Source: Acetobacter pomorum
GTDB taxonomy: Bacteria > Pseudomonadota > Alphaproteobacteria > Acetobacterales > Acetobacteraceae
Direction: 5' to 3'
DNA: 64,000 nt
Assembly (NCBI RefSeq): GCF_002738225.1
Contig: NZ_PEBQ01000030.1
Span: forward strand, 62,001 to 126,000
Shown: one piece after another, positions 38,307 through 45,941 of the stretch
Position numbering within the stretch: position 1 is the first letter of the stretch
Layout: each line of letters begins with the position of its first letter
Notes under the pieces: generated by a model
What the model was told of the DNA's origin: nothing
The model's database searches: none
Seen by the model: only the letters and a program-made list of their open reading frames with translations
Translations under genes and position numbers: made by a program

Positions 38307-38854
38307 ACACCCCCGTAGGCTCCGTGCCCAAGCGGGTAGGCTTTTACGCTGGCACGTTTGATCCGGTAACGGTTGGCCATCTGGATGTGATTGAACGTGC
38401 CTCGCGCCTGGTTGATCGGCTGGTTATTGGTGTTGCGCATAATCCGGGTAAAAATCCGCTCATGCCGTTAGATGAGCGGATTACCTGTGTGGAAGAAGCC
38501 TTGCCAACCATCCGTGAAAACACGGGTGGGGAAATTGTGGTGGTGCCGTTTGATTCCCTGTTGGTGAAAGCCGTGCGGGAACTTGGTGCCACACTGATTT
38601 TCCGTGGCCTGCGGGTGCTTTCCGATTTTGATTACGAAATCCAGATGAGCGGCGTAAACCGCAAGCTGGATGCCGGAATTGAAAGCGTATTCCTTATGGC
38701 TTCGGAGCATACTCAATTCATTTCTTCTCGTCTGGTCAAAGAGATTGCCAGTTACGGTGGAGATATTTCGGAATTTGTAACACCGGGCACACAGGCGCGC
38801 CTATTGGCGCATCTTGCTGATAGGAAAGACGTTTCTGCCTGCGGTGGCAAATAA
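38303..38854 (+). CDS. coaD: Phosphopantetheine adenylyltransferase
   Basis: Fourth step of coenzyme A synthesis: phosphopantetheine plus ATP to dephospho-CoA. Protein of 183 residues. [19 protein letters not shown] holds the T/HxGH nucleotidyltransferase motif, and [16 protein letters not shown] and the final SSRLVKEIA (ISSxxxK-like) motif match the family. ATG at 38303 overlaps the gyrA stop (ATGA), which points to translational coupling. Confidence 0.95.
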   Translation: MNTPVGSVPKRVGFYAGTFDPVTVGHLDVIERASRLVDRLVIGVAHNPGKNPLMPLDERITCVEEALPTIRENTGGEIVVVPFDSLLVKAVRELGATLIFRGLRVLSDFDYEIQMSGVNRKLDAGIESVFLMASEHTQFISSRLVKEIASYGGDISEFVTPGTQARLLAHLADRKDVSACGGK

Positions 38855-38885
38855 CTGGGTGTTACAAACACAAGGAGAGTTTCTG

Positions 38886-39377
38886 ATGTCTTCAGAAGAT
38901 AAAAACGATATCATTCATATGGATATCCCCCACGGTCGCGTCATTATCAAACTGCGTCCGGATCTGGCGCCAAAAGCTGCGGAACGTATCCGTACGCTGG
39001 CAGCAGAAGGGTTTTACGATAACGTTCCTTTCCACCGTGTTATTCCTGGCTTTATGGCGCAGGGCGGTGACCCAACGGGTACAGGCATGCATGGTAGTAA
39101 ACTGCCGGATCTGCCCGCAGAGTTTACAAATAAAGCCAAGTTTGAACGTGGCACCATTGGTATGGCTCGGACGTCTGATCCGAACAGTGCCAACAGCCAG
39201 TTCTTTATTATGTTTGAACCTTCTCCGCACCTTGATGGTCAGTACACCATTGTGGGTGAAGTGATTGAAGGCATGGAAAACGTAGATAAAATCAAACATG
39301 GTTCTGGCATGTCCGGCATGGTGAAGGATCCGGACCGGATTTCTCGCATGCGTCCGGCAGTTGGCGAAAAATCCTGA
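38886..39377 (+). CDS. ppiB: Cyclophilin-type peptidyl-prolyl isomerase
   Basis: Protein of 163 residues starting at the ATG at 38886, with AGGAGAG upstream. FHRVIPGFMAQGGDPTGTG and NSANSQFFIMFEPSPHLDGQ carry the cyclophilin catalytic Arg, Phe, Gln and other pocket residues. No signal peptide, so cytoplasmic. It follows coaD by 31 bases and probably shares the gyrA transcript. Confidence 0.93.
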   Translation: MSSEDKNDIIHMDIPHGRVIIKLRPDLAPKAAERIRTLAAEGFYDNVPFHRVIPGFMAQGGDPTGTGMHGSKLPDLPAEFTNKAKFERGTIGMARTSDPNSANSQFFIMFEPSPHLDGQYTIVGEVIEGMENVDKIKHGSGMSGMVKDPDRISRMRPAVGEKS

Positions 39378-39394
39378 TTTTTCGCATATCTGTG

Positions 39395-39430
39395 CAAAAA
39401 GCGTCACTCCATTGGGGTGGCGCTTTTTTT
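39395..39430 (+). terminator. Rho-independent terminator after ppiB
   Basis: AAAAAGCGTCACTCC pairs with GGGGTGGCGCTTTTT (two G-U pairs) around a short loop, followed by seven T. It closes the gyrA-coaD-ppiB unit. Confidence 0.9.
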
Positions 39431-39565
39431 GTATCTGAAACCAACCAAACCATCTGATTTTGTTGGAAGTGCACAAAATTCTTTCTGCTGCTTGACAGAG
39501 GCAAGGTAATCCGTTTAGGAACACCTCCATCGCGCAGACATAAAGTTTTGCACGGTAAAAGGTGT

Positions 39566-39641
39566 GAGCCGGTAGCTCAGTTGGTAGAGCATTCGACTTT
39601 TAATCGAATGGTCGAGGGTTCGAGTCCCTCCCGGCTCACCA
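39566..39641 (+). tRNA. tRNA-Lys (anticodon UUU), prophage integration site
   Basis: Full cloverleaf: acceptor GAGCCGG/CCGGCTC, D arm GCTC/GAGC, anticodon stem TTCGA/TCGAA around CTTTTAA (anticodon TTT), T arm GAGGG/CCCTC with TTCGAGT, discriminator A and encoded CCA. A TTGACA box at 39494-39499 lies upstream. The integrase gene starts 56 bases beyond the 3' end, the usual arrangement when a phage integrates into the 3' half of a tRNA gene; the left attachment core is therefore expected inside this gene. Confidence 0.95.
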
Positions 39642-39696
39642 CACCTTCTAAAAAATAGCGGTAAACCGCCATTCTCCCCAAGGTTAGACAATTAGG

Positions 39697-40734
39697 TTAG
39701 ACAATTTTCCGGCTCTGTAGAGCGGCCATTGCATCTTCTGCCAGTTTTTTACGCTGGGCTGATTTTGTATATCGTTCAACTTCTGCCAGTGTTGTGTGAC
39801 CTGTGATTGCTGCAATCTGGTGTGTTGTGCATCCGGCTTCAGCTAGTCGGCGAGCCGCAGCTTTTCTTATGCCATGCGGAGCACATCCAGAAGGCAGACC
39901 AGCCTGGGCGCACCACTTCACAAACTGATTGTAAAATCCGTTTGAGGAAAATTTCTTTCCCTTGTCTGTTTGCAGGAATGTTGTCCCAGATGATGGGCAG
40001 GCATCTATTGCGGCCTGTAGCTCAGGATGCACGGGAATTTCCAGATATGCGTTTGTTTTGATCTGAGATAAGCGCAGCACACCATCTCTGATAGAAAAGC
40101 TGCCTAGTTCCACAATGTCGCTACGCCGTTGCCCTGTGTAAAGCAGCAGGGCGAATGCAAGCCGCTGGCGTGTGCCTATGGGCCAATGCTTCTCATATTG
40201 GGATATCTGTTCCTCTGACCATGCCTGCACGCCTTCTTCTTTCGTTCTTAGGCGCTTCACTCCCACGGTTGGATCCGACTCTAGCCATTCCAATTCTATG
40301 GCGTAAGCAAAGAGCATGCGGAACATCCGCAAGATATGGTTTGCCCGCGCTGGCGTAGATGCACGCGCCTCCAAGATTTTCCTGATATGGGTTGGCCTGA
40401 ACTTGAGAACATGAAACTGCGCATATGCCTGCGCTCTCATGTATTCCAATATCCGGCGATATGTTACTTGTGTAGTTGGCTTTATTCCCAAGAAATGCGG
40501 TGATCCATACCATTTCTCTATTAGATCACAGAGGGAGCGCGGCGCATATTTACGCTCACGCTCCATATTTTTCAGGGTTTCAAGTGCCTTTACATACGCA
40601 ATGGCAAAATCAGGGCTATCTACGGGTGGTAGATTTACTTTTTCTTTACCGGGCACCCGCAAATAGCAACGCTGCTTTCCGTGCCGATCTTTGTAGCTCT
40701 GGACGTATTTCAGTCTAATTGTTGGTGATCGCAT
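39697..40734 (-). CDS. int: Phage tyrosine integrase
   Basis: Protein of 345 residues. The N-terminal arm-binding part contains VQSYKDRHGKQRCYLRVPG, and the core-binding helices lie near 70-170. The catalytic domain has Arg in LLYTGQRRSDIVEL, HGIRKAAARRLAEAG with the HxxR pair, and ITGHTTLAEVERYTK with the last His and the Tyr nucleophile. It points toward tRNA-Lys and overlaps the excisionase-like gene by 20 bases. Confidence 0.93.
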   Translation of the reverse strand: MRSPTIRLKYVQSYKDRHGKQRCYLRVPGKEKVNLPPVDSPDFAIAYVKALETLKNMERERKYAPRSLCDLIEKWYGSPHFLGIKPTTQVTYRRILEYMRAQAYAQFHVLKFRPTHIRKILEARASTPARANHILRMFRMLFAYAIELEWLESDPTVGVKRLRTKEEGVQAWSEEQISQYEKHWPIGTRQRLAFALLLYTGQRRSDIVELGSFSIRDGVLRLSQIKTNAYLEIPVHPELQAAIDACPSSGTTFLQTDKGKKFSSNGFYNQFVKWCAQAGLPSGCAPHGIRKAAARRLAEAGCTTHQIAAITGHTTLAEVERYTKSAQRKKLAEDAMAALQSRKIV

Positions 40735-40948
40735 TCATCAAATCATCGTCTTGTGCTGGGCCTGAAGCAATGCCTGCGCGTGTATCTATCCATCTGTCTA
40801 GTTGGTCACGCAGCCACACAGGCCTGCGCGGCGTCAAATAGACAGGCTTTACCTCTTTGGCGACTGTGTTGCGGAACGCTGTTTCTTTTAGCCCCACATA
40901 ATGGGCAGCCACAGAAATAGGCATGCCGCGTGGCATTACATCCATCAT
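40715..40948 (-). CDS. Excisionase-like / AlpA-type DNA-binding protein
   Basis: Peptide of 77 residues: ISVAAHYVGLKETAFRNTVA is a winged-helix style HTH_17-like start, and YLTPRRPVWLRDQLDRWID is the typical target-strand and helix of AlpA/excisionase proteins. It overlaps int by 20 bases, the normal place for a recombination directionality factor. Function inferred from fold and position. Confidence 0.7.
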   Translation of the reverse strand: MMDVMPRGMPISVAAHYVGLKETAFRNTVAKEVKPVYLTPRRPVWLRDQLDRWIDTRAGIASGPAQDDDLMNAITNN

Positions 40949-41661
40949 GCTCTCCCCAGGTAGCGTGTTTCAGATAGGGCGCCGCGTTTGTCGGCCTGCA
41001 TGCCCTGGTGCAGGCGTATGTTTTTCCCAGCCAGAACGCCTTGGCTGTAAGCATCATTTGCTTCAGCTCCGAATGCGCCAGATCCGCGCAGATCTGCTTC
41101 CTTGGGATTGAATTTCATTTTGACGAGCTTTTTTGTTAGCTCACTTTCCTTCTGGCTAACGGTATCGGGCACGATGTTCTGCCGTACGCCACGCACCCAG
41201 CCCTCGCAGTATTCTTCTGCAAGTGCCACCTTTTTGCCTGGGCTGCATTTGAGGTGGGTAATGCTGAACTTATATTCAGCCATCTTTGTTTTCAGGATGC
41301 GGGCAAGCACTGTCCACGTGTAAACGCAGATCTTCGTTTTGGACTTTGTCCCCACAAAGATGATTTCTTTGTTGCACTGCCCATCACTGAAAAGGCATTT
41401 CACCCCAAAAGCCGATTCCACAAGGGATGCCATGTAACAGACATATGCTGGCATCCTGTGGCCGGATTTCACCAGGATCATGTCTGTGTATTCTGTTGCG
41501 AAATCCGTTAGCTCCAGATCCTCTTCCGTTATGGACAGTTCGCGCATCAGCTTTTGCGCTTTGGACATTGCCGCAGCTGCTTCATGCTCATTTGGGCTTT
41601 TGCTGAGTGCTAAAAGCCGCTTGATGCGTTCAATCAGTTTGTTTCTTTGGTCTTCAGTCAT
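40945..41661 (-). CDS. DUF2786 domain protein
   Basis: Protein of 238 residues. The N-terminal 40 residues (IERIKRLLALSKSPNEHEAA then KAQKLMRELSI) match the DUF2786 helical motif common in phages and plasmids. The rest resembles the domain that often accompanies it. Function unknown. ATGA-type 4-base overlap with the excisionase-like gene. Confidence 0.75.
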   Translation of the reverse strand: MTEDQRNKLIERIKRLLALSKSPNEHEAAAAMSKAQKLMRELSITEEDLELTDFATEYTDMILVKSGHRMPAYVCYMASLVESAFGVKCLFSDGQCNKEIIFVGTKSKTKICVYTWTVLARILKTKMAEYKFSITHLKCSPGKKVALAEEYCEGWVRGVRQNIVPDTVSQKESELTKKLVKMKFNPKEADLRGSGAFGAEANDAYSQGVLAGKNIRLHQGMQADKRGALSETRYLGRA

Positions 41662-41664
41662 GTT

Positions 41665-41949
41665 TTACATGCCCAATGCGCGGCGGTAGATATCCAGCAT
41701 GGTTTCCTGTTCTTCCACCTGTGCGGGATCCATCTTCCTGACCTTGATAAGCTGCCGGATGATTTTCACATCAAAGCCCGCGCTTTTGGCTTCTGTGAAA
41801 ATGTCCTTTACGTCTCCACTAAGTGCAGCGCGTTGCTCTTCCAGATTTTCGACACGTTCGATAATGCTGCGCAGGTGACCCGCAGAAATTCCGGCCGTTG
41901 GATCCTTGCCTACCTTCTGGTTGCCATCGTGGTTATCTGGAAAGCTCAT
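41665..41949 (-). CDS. GapR-like (DUF2312) DNA-binding protein
   Basis: Peptide of 94 residues: AGHLRSIIERVENLEEQRAA, then DVKDIFTEAKSAGFDVKIIR and IRQLIKVRKMD match the DUF2312/GapR family. In Caulobacter, GapR is a chromosome-structuring protein that clamps overtwisted DNA. A phage-borne copy could act on phage DNA topology during replication or compete with the host protein; this is inference. Confidence 0.82.
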   Translation of the reverse strand: MSFPDNHDGNQKVGKDPTAGISAGHLRSIIERVENLEEQRAALSGDVKDIFTEAKSAGFDVKIIRQLIKVRKMDPAQVEEQETMLDIYRRALGM

Positions 41950-42401
41950 GTTGCCTTCCTTTTTAATGCGGCTTCTGCTTTTTCCTTAATATCTTCAAGG
42001 TATGCGCCGGGATCTGTGTCTTCTCCAATTTCAGCTAAGCAAATGACATTCTTGAGGGCTTCTTCTAGTTCCACAATTCTTGCATGACACACTGCAAACT
42101 TTGCCTGAGCATCTGATTGGCGCACCACACGCAGATCTTCATCAACGTTGATGAGATCTGGGCGATAGCAAAAAACTTCAGGCATATATCTTTTGCCAAT
42201 TTGACGAAGTGTTGCCACCACATCCAAATTTACATCAGGAACAGCATCAGCGGCCAGGATTGCAGCCGTAAAGGCCTTGCGCAATTCTCCAGCAGCATAT
42301 GGCTCTTTTTCCTGATACTCGGCAAAAGACATGCCGCCTTTGAACTGCGTTGTATGTTGCCATATAGCATGAACAGCAGCTTCAATTCTAGGATCTGTCA
42401 T
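41946..42401 (-). CDS. Phage protein of unknown function
   Basis: Protein of 151 residues, mostly helical, starting MTDPRIEAAVHAIWQ and ending with a Glu/Lys-rich helix (DIKEKAEAALKRKAT). No family recognised. It has 4-base overlaps with both neighbours, so it is part of one tightly packed minus-strand early operon. Confidence 0.7.
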   Translation of the reverse strand: MTDPRIEAAVHAIWQHTTQFKGGMSFAEYQEKEPYAAGELRKAFTAAILAADAVPDVNLDVVATLRQIGKRYMPEVFCYRPDLINVDEDLRVVRQSDAQAKFAVCHARIVELEEALKNVICLAEIGEDTDPGAYLEDIKEKAEAALKRKAT

Positions 42402-42823
42402 GCTTCCAATCCTTCAAAAAACCATGTCAGCGGCACGTCCAGTGCGGTGGCGAATGTGGGCAGGAGCGTTGCCTTTATGGCGTTCTTGCCGGTTTCATAC
42501 TTCTGCATCTGCTGGTATGTGCAGCCTATGGCGTGGCCTAGCTGTTCCAAGCTCATGTGCAGTTCATGACGGCGCTGGCGGATGCGAAAACCCAAGCGTT
42601 TATCATTACGGATACGCTTTGGCGCTTCTACCTGTGGTGGTGGTGCGTAGGTGCCTAGAAGCTGCTCCAGATCTATCTGTGCAGAAGGAGGGATGTGCTG
42701 TGCAGAAGTAGGAACGTATTTCCGCATATTCCGATAACTGACAGCACAATCCACAACATGGTGAGGCGCTGAGAGGGTGCAGGGTTGCGCATGTTGGCGG
42801 TCTAGTGCTTGGCTGTTGAACAT
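42398..42823 (-). CDS. XRE-family HTH regulator
   Basis: Protein of 141 residues. The C-terminal half is a clear helix-turn-helix of the Cro/CI (HTH_3) type: LGFRIRQRRHELHMSLEQLG, then GCTYQQMQKYETGKNAI and LATALDVPLTWFF-like end. The N-terminal 70 residues are Pro/Gln-rich and unrecognised. ATG at 42727 is an alternative start with CGGA upstream. It sits inside the early operon, unlike the CI-like gene at 45266. Confidence 0.78.
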   Translation of the reverse strand: MFNSQALDRQHAQPCTLSAPHHVVDCAVSYRNMRKYVPTSAQHIPPSAQIDLEQLLGTYAPPPQVEAPKRIRNDKRLGFRIRQRRHELHMSLEQLGHAIGCTYQQMQKYETGKNAIKATLLPTFATALDVPLTWFFEGLEA

Positions 42824-43152
42824 GGCATGCCATCCATTACGATATCTATGCTATCTCCGCGCCCAACCTGAATGCCATTATTGATAATATCCGCTATCTT
42901 TTCAGGCTTTGCATTTTTGGGAACATGCCGAACAGTGGCATCACCAAACACAATGGATGCTGCCCCAAGAATATAGTTAGGGTTCCCAAAATGATTTTGG
43001 AAACACATGAAATCGTTTCCTTCCACATTGATAACCCCTAACCCAGCAACAAATGTGAAATCTGCATTTTCACCTGCTTCCATGATCTGCGTGCGAATAT
43101 TGTCGTAAGTTATCTGCAAGCATTCGAGGGCCATTTGCCGTTTGTCGGTCAT
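42802..43152 (-). CDS. Phage protein of unknown function
   Basis: Protein of 116 residues with no family recognised. It has a helical N-terminus (KRQMALECLQITYDNIRTQI) and a beta-rich middle (FVAGLGVINVEGNDFMCF). The stop overlaps the XRE gene by 22 bases if the long start of that gene is used. Confidence 0.65.
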   Translation of the reverse strand: MTDKRQMALECLQITYDNIRTQIMEAGENADFTFVAGLGVINVEGNDFMCFQNHFGNPNYILGAASIVFGDATVRHVPKNAKPEKIADIINNGIQVGRGDSIDIVMDGMPCSTAKH

Positions 43153-43379
43153 TACGCAGCCCTCACTTCACGCTGGCGGAAGATGGAGGGCAGCGGGAAC
43201 ATGCGGCGCTTGGCGTAGCCGATGCGCAGGGCAGCATCTGCAATGTCCTGCTCAGCTTCCATTGCGGCGGCCATGTCTTTGACCAGGGAAAGCATGGCCA
43301 GCTTTTCTTTGCTGTCCACATTGCGGTGGATGAGCTGCTCCAGCTGCGTGCGGGCAGCCTGAAAGGCGTGATTGTTCAT
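43152..43379 (-). CDS. Small phage protein of unknown function
   Basis: Peptide of 75 residues, helical, with NVDSKEKLAMLSLVKDMAAA. Its ATG overlaps the stop of the gene upstream (43376) by 4 bases and its stop touches the next start, so its existence is mainly supported by packing. Confidence 0.62.
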   Translation of the reverse strand: MNNHAFQAARTQLEQLIHRNVDSKEKLAMLSLVKDMAAAMEAEQDIADAALRIGYAKRRMFPLPSIFRQREVRAA

Positions 43380-43615
43380 TTGGATTGTCCTGCAAGTTTA
43401 TCAGCCAGAGAAACAAAGTTTTCGGCTTCTGTGCGGGTTACGTTTGCAATGCGCTGCCAAGCTGCCGCTCGTTCTGGCAAGCCGCTGGCCTGATTGGCGC
43501 GGCGGAAGCGTTCCATCTGATCCGCCATAACAAACAGATCATCAGCAGCGGTGCGGTATTCTTCAATTTTCTTGAGGGCCGCTTTGCGCTGTGTAGGGCA
43601 GGGGATGGCATTCAT
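43376..43615 (-). CDS. Small phage protein of unknown function
   Basis: Peptide of 79 residues predicted to be two or three helices (KKIEEYRTAADDLFVMADQM). Four-base overlaps with both neighbours. No family recognised. Confidence 0.62.
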   Translation of the reverse strand: MNAIPCPTQRKAALKKIEEYRTAADDLFVMADQMERFRRANQASGLPERAAAWQRIANVTRTEAENFVSLADKLAGQSK

Positions 43616-43956
43616 GCTGCCTGCTCCCTACGGCGGTACACCACGTTAAGCGCAAAGTGCAGCCGCGTGCCGTAATCCATATGCGCAGTTTTTGTGTTGA
43701 GGTTGCGTTTGAGCGTGCCCAGATCATCCAGAACAAGCTGGAAATCCTGTGCGTTGGCCATGCCTTCCAGATCAAGGTTGCAGACGCGGGAATGGCACAC
43801 ACGCAACAGCTTGTTGGTGAGGTCATACACCTTGTTGCGCCTTGGTGTTTCCTTGAGTTGGAAGTGATCTACTACGCGCCGGATGATGCGCAGAATGGCT
43901 TTGCCCTCAACATGAGAGAACACATACCGTTCTGTCCGATTAGGCTGATGAACCAT
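43612..43956 (-). CDS. Phage protein of unknown function
   Basis: Protein of 114 residues from the ATG at 43956, which has AGAGAAG upstream; an ATG at 44010 would add 18 residues without a better site. Basic and mixed alpha/beta (RYVFSHVEGKAILRIIRRVV). It is the first gene of the 43.9-to-41.7 kb run and is divergent from the short gene at 44049, so a two-way promoter probably lies at 43957-44048. Confidence 0.62.
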   Translation of the reverse strand: MVHQPNRTERYVFSHVEGKAILRIIRRVVDHFQLKETPRRNKVYDLTNKLLRVCHSRVCNLDLEGMANAQDFQLVLDDLGTLKRNLNTKTAHMDYGTRLHFALNVVYRRREQAA

Positions 43957-44048
43957 CTTGCTTCTCTTTGAAGGGGAAGTCTGTTGCCAGACTCCCCCAA
44001 CTTTTTCCATTCTTGGCGCACCAACAGACCCAAGAAAGGAAAAACGCT

Positions 44049-44240
44049 ATGTCAGACCAAATAGATACAACTATTGAGGCGGCTCTTATTCAGGCTGCTG
44101 CAACACTAACAGCTTCTCATTTAAGTGCTCGCTCTGCTTCCAGATGTAATCCTAACACTGAATACGAGCACTCTAAGGTTTCCAGTGAGTTTTATAACCT
44201 TTTGAAGCGCCTGAAATCCGATTACCCACAGCCAAAATAG
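44049..44240 (+). CDS. Small phage protein of unknown function
   Basis: Peptide of 63 residues from ATG 44049, with AAAGGAAAAA upstream. It is rich in Ala and Ser at the start and ends in YNLLKRLKSDYPQPK. It is the only plus-strand gene inside the minus-strand early block. Confidence 0.55.
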   Translation: MSDQIDTTIEAALIQAAATLTASHLSARSASRCNPNTEYEHSKVSSEFYNLLKRLKSDYPQPK

Positions 44241-44278
44241 TATCTACTGACTAACACCTAAACTATAGGCCGTGCCTA

Positions 44279-44617
44279 TTATTCTGTTTGTTGGCTGGGC
44301 ACGGCCGCATTCTTGCGCAATTCCGCAATGGAAGCTGTTACCAGTTTTTCCACATACTCACGGATATCGAGTAGGCGTTGGGCATCTGGATCTTTTTCGA
44401 TAAAAAATGATGCGGCATACCGCGCTAACTTAAGCGCTTCCACTTTGCGCTGATCCCTGAGCACATCACCATTACGGGATGCGGCGTCTGTTCCGCTTTC
44501 TGCTTCCTGCGCGATGGAATAAGGCACGCGGATTTCTGTGGGGAATGGCCCTGTGCGTTCTTCTATCAGCACAAAGCCGCCATCGGCTTCTTCAATTTTG
44601 TATCGTGTATTTGACAC
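44279..44617 (-). CDS. Phage early protein of unknown function
   Basis: Protein of 112 residues. GTG start at 44617 with GGTGGAG upstream. The start reads SNTRYKIEEADGGFVLIEER (beta hairpins), then a helical C-terminal part. It is transcribed from the operator-promoter at 44651-44693, so its expression should be set by the prophage repressor. Confidence 0.65.
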   Translation of the reverse strand: MSNTRYKIEEADGGFVLIEERTGPFPTEIRVPYSIAQEAESGTDAASRNGDVLRDQRKVEALKLARYAASFFIEKDPDAQRLLDIREYVEKLVTASIAELRKNAAVPSQQTE

Positions 44618-44650
44618 GGTTTTTCTCCACCACGAGTTGTGATGGAGGGA

Positions 44651-44693
44651 ATGTGGGATATACTCACATTTAATGTCAAGAAAAAATGTGGGA
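44651..44693 (-). promoter_or_regulatory. Repressor operator and promoter, copy 1
   Basis: A 19-base imperfect palindrome, ATGTGGGATATACTCACAT (44651-44669), lies beside TTGACA (minus strand, 44679-44674) and a further ATGTGGGA half-site (44686-44693). The same order of elements recurs in opposite orientation at 45677-45717. It reads toward the 44279-44617 gene. Confidence 0.65.
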
Positions 44694-44735
44694 AGAAATC
44701 ACACGCGTGTTTATTTTTTTCCTTATTTAGTGGAG

Positions 44736-45269
44736 ATGAAAAAAATATTGATCTTAGTGTCTGCCATATTTTTTAACTCATTAACCTTAGAGGCTAAAGC
44801 GCAAACGCCATATTCGCCTATTATAGGGCCGTGGCAGTTTCGTTCGAACCAAACGTCCGATGGATTATGGCAGTGTCAAATGGTAACCTACCTTCCTAAT
44901 CGGGCGGGGTTACTTTCTATAAATATCTCTGATCCTAGTAGAAAGATGTCTATTTTTCTTGAAAAGTCTGGATGGGATATTCCTGATGGAACTCAGGTTC
45001 CGATAGATATTGTATTTGAAAAACATGGACTGATTAACTTCATGGGGTATGGCAAAGGGGATGCCATTATTATTATTCCAAATGAAGAGCAGAAAATAAA
45101 ATTTCTTATTAGATCAACTTTTTCAAAAAACTTTATTCTTCATTTTATTAAGGGAAATGAAGGTGTTTGGTTTGTAACAGGAAAATATATGAAGGAAGCG
45201 ATGAAAAATATGTCAACATGTTTAGATTATATTCATCAACTATCTCAACCCCCAACACAACCTTATTAG
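44736..45269 (+). CDS. Low-GC exported protein, lysogenic-conversion candidate
   Basis: Protein of 177 residues from the ATG at 44736, with a clear signal peptide (MKKILILVSAIFFNSLTLEAKAQ region, cleavage likely after AKA). The mature part is beta-rich with aromatic residues (PIIGPWQFRSNQTSDGLWQC, a Cys pair in all). Base composition is markedly AT-rich compared with neighbours. It lies between the two operators and convergent with the CI-like gene, a site where cargo genes expressed in lysogens are often found. No family recognised. Confidence 0.65.
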   Translation: MKKILILVSAIFFNSLTLEAKAQTPYSPIIGPWQFRSNQTSDGLWQCQMVTYLPNRAGLLSINISDPSRKMSIFLEKSGWDIPDGTQVPIDIVFEKHGLINFMGYGKGDAIIIIPNEEQKIKFLIRSTFSKNFILHFIKGNEGVWFVTGKYMKEAMKNMSTCLDYIHQLSQPPTQPY

Positions 45270-45604
45270 TGAGCAGGAGGCTTAACTCGATTTAGCAGCA
45301 TTGCTAATAATGGTTCAGCTTCATCTCTCGGTAGAGCCCTGTAAGCATAAAGTAGCAAAGCCTCTTGCTCATTTTCAGCCACAGCAGAACGTTTGCTATT
45401 AGGTTTGTCACCAGACGTTAACCAGTCTAGTGAAACACCGTAAAACTCTGCAGCAGCCATCAATACCTCCCTACCTGGCAGGTATTCGCCAGTTTCAATC
45501 TTGGTCAGATTTGACCGAGATGTCCCTATGGCGACCGCTGCCTCGACTTGGGTCATATTGCGCTGCTTGCGTAAGTTCCGCAAACGTTCTCCTATACTTG
45601 ACAC
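45266..45604 (-). CDS. CI-like XRE-family phage repressor
   Basis: Protein of 112 residues. The HTH is at residues 5-60: GERLRNLRKQRNMTQVEAAV, GTSRSNLTKIETGEYLPGRE, then FYGVSLDWLTSG. A short helical C-terminal part (EAEPLLAMLLNRV) follows; there is no LexA-like protease domain, so induction would not be by self-cleavage. GTG start at 45604. Divergent from the Cro/YdaS-like gene with the operator in between: the likely lysogeny repressor. Confidence 0.82.
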   Translation of the reverse strand: MSSIGERLRNLRKQRNMTQVEAAVAIGTSRSNLTKIETGEYLPGREVLMAAAEFYGVSLDWLTSGDKPNSKRSAVAENEQEALLLYAYRALPRDEAEPLLAMLLNRVKPPAH

Positions 45605-45676
45605 GGCATTTTTCCGTCTTTCACGATTCTGGTATAATTAAATAGACGAAACATGCTTTATGACGGGTGAACTGAG

Positions 45677-45717
45677 CCCACATTTTTCTTGACATAGAAT
45701 GTGGGAATATCCCACAT
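45677..45717 (+). promoter_or_regulatory. Repressor operator and promoter, copy 2
   Basis: CCCACAT half-site (45677-45683), TTGACA (45689-45694) and the perfect 19-base palindrome ATGTGGGAATATCCCACAT (45699-45717). The palindrome covers the expected -10 area, so binding would block RNA polymerase. Reads toward the Cro/YdaS-like gene, whose ATG (45726) is so near the predicted start that the mRNA may be leaderless. Confidence 0.75.
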
Positions 45718-45725
45718 TGCAGCTT

Positions 45726-45941
45726 ATGAATGGCTTAGAAAGAGCAATTTCTGAGGTAGGTGGCGTCTGCAATCTAGCTCGCAAGTTAGACCTCCATCAT
45801 TCCTCCATCATCCTTTGGAGGAAGAATGGAAGGGTTCCTGCTGAACGAGTGCTTGCGATTGAGCAAGCAACAGGAGTTCCTCGTGAAGAAATCCGTCCAG
45901 ATATCTTCTCTAAGCATGAAAGCACTGGAGTTGCGGCATGA
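45726..45941 (+). CDS. Cro/YdaS-like HTH protein
   Basis: Peptide of 71 residues: LERAISEVGGVCNLARKLDL, then HHSSIILWRKNGRVPAERVL and ATGVPREEIRPDIF is the YdaS/Cro pattern. The frame is open to an ATG inside the operator at 45699, but ATG 45726 gives the proper fold start. No ribosome site precedes it. Its stop overlaps the next gene by 4 bases. Likely the lytic-side regulator opposing the CI-like protein. Confidence 0.78.
   Translation: MNGLERAISEVGGVCNLARKLDLHHSSIILWRKNGRVPAERVLAIEQATGVPREEIRPDIFSKHESTGVAA

Noticed and set aside
39361..39385. GCGAAAAATC/GATTTTTCGC inverted repeat over the ppiB stop
   Set aside because: The 2-base loop is too small for a normal hairpin and a proper terminator follows at 39395.
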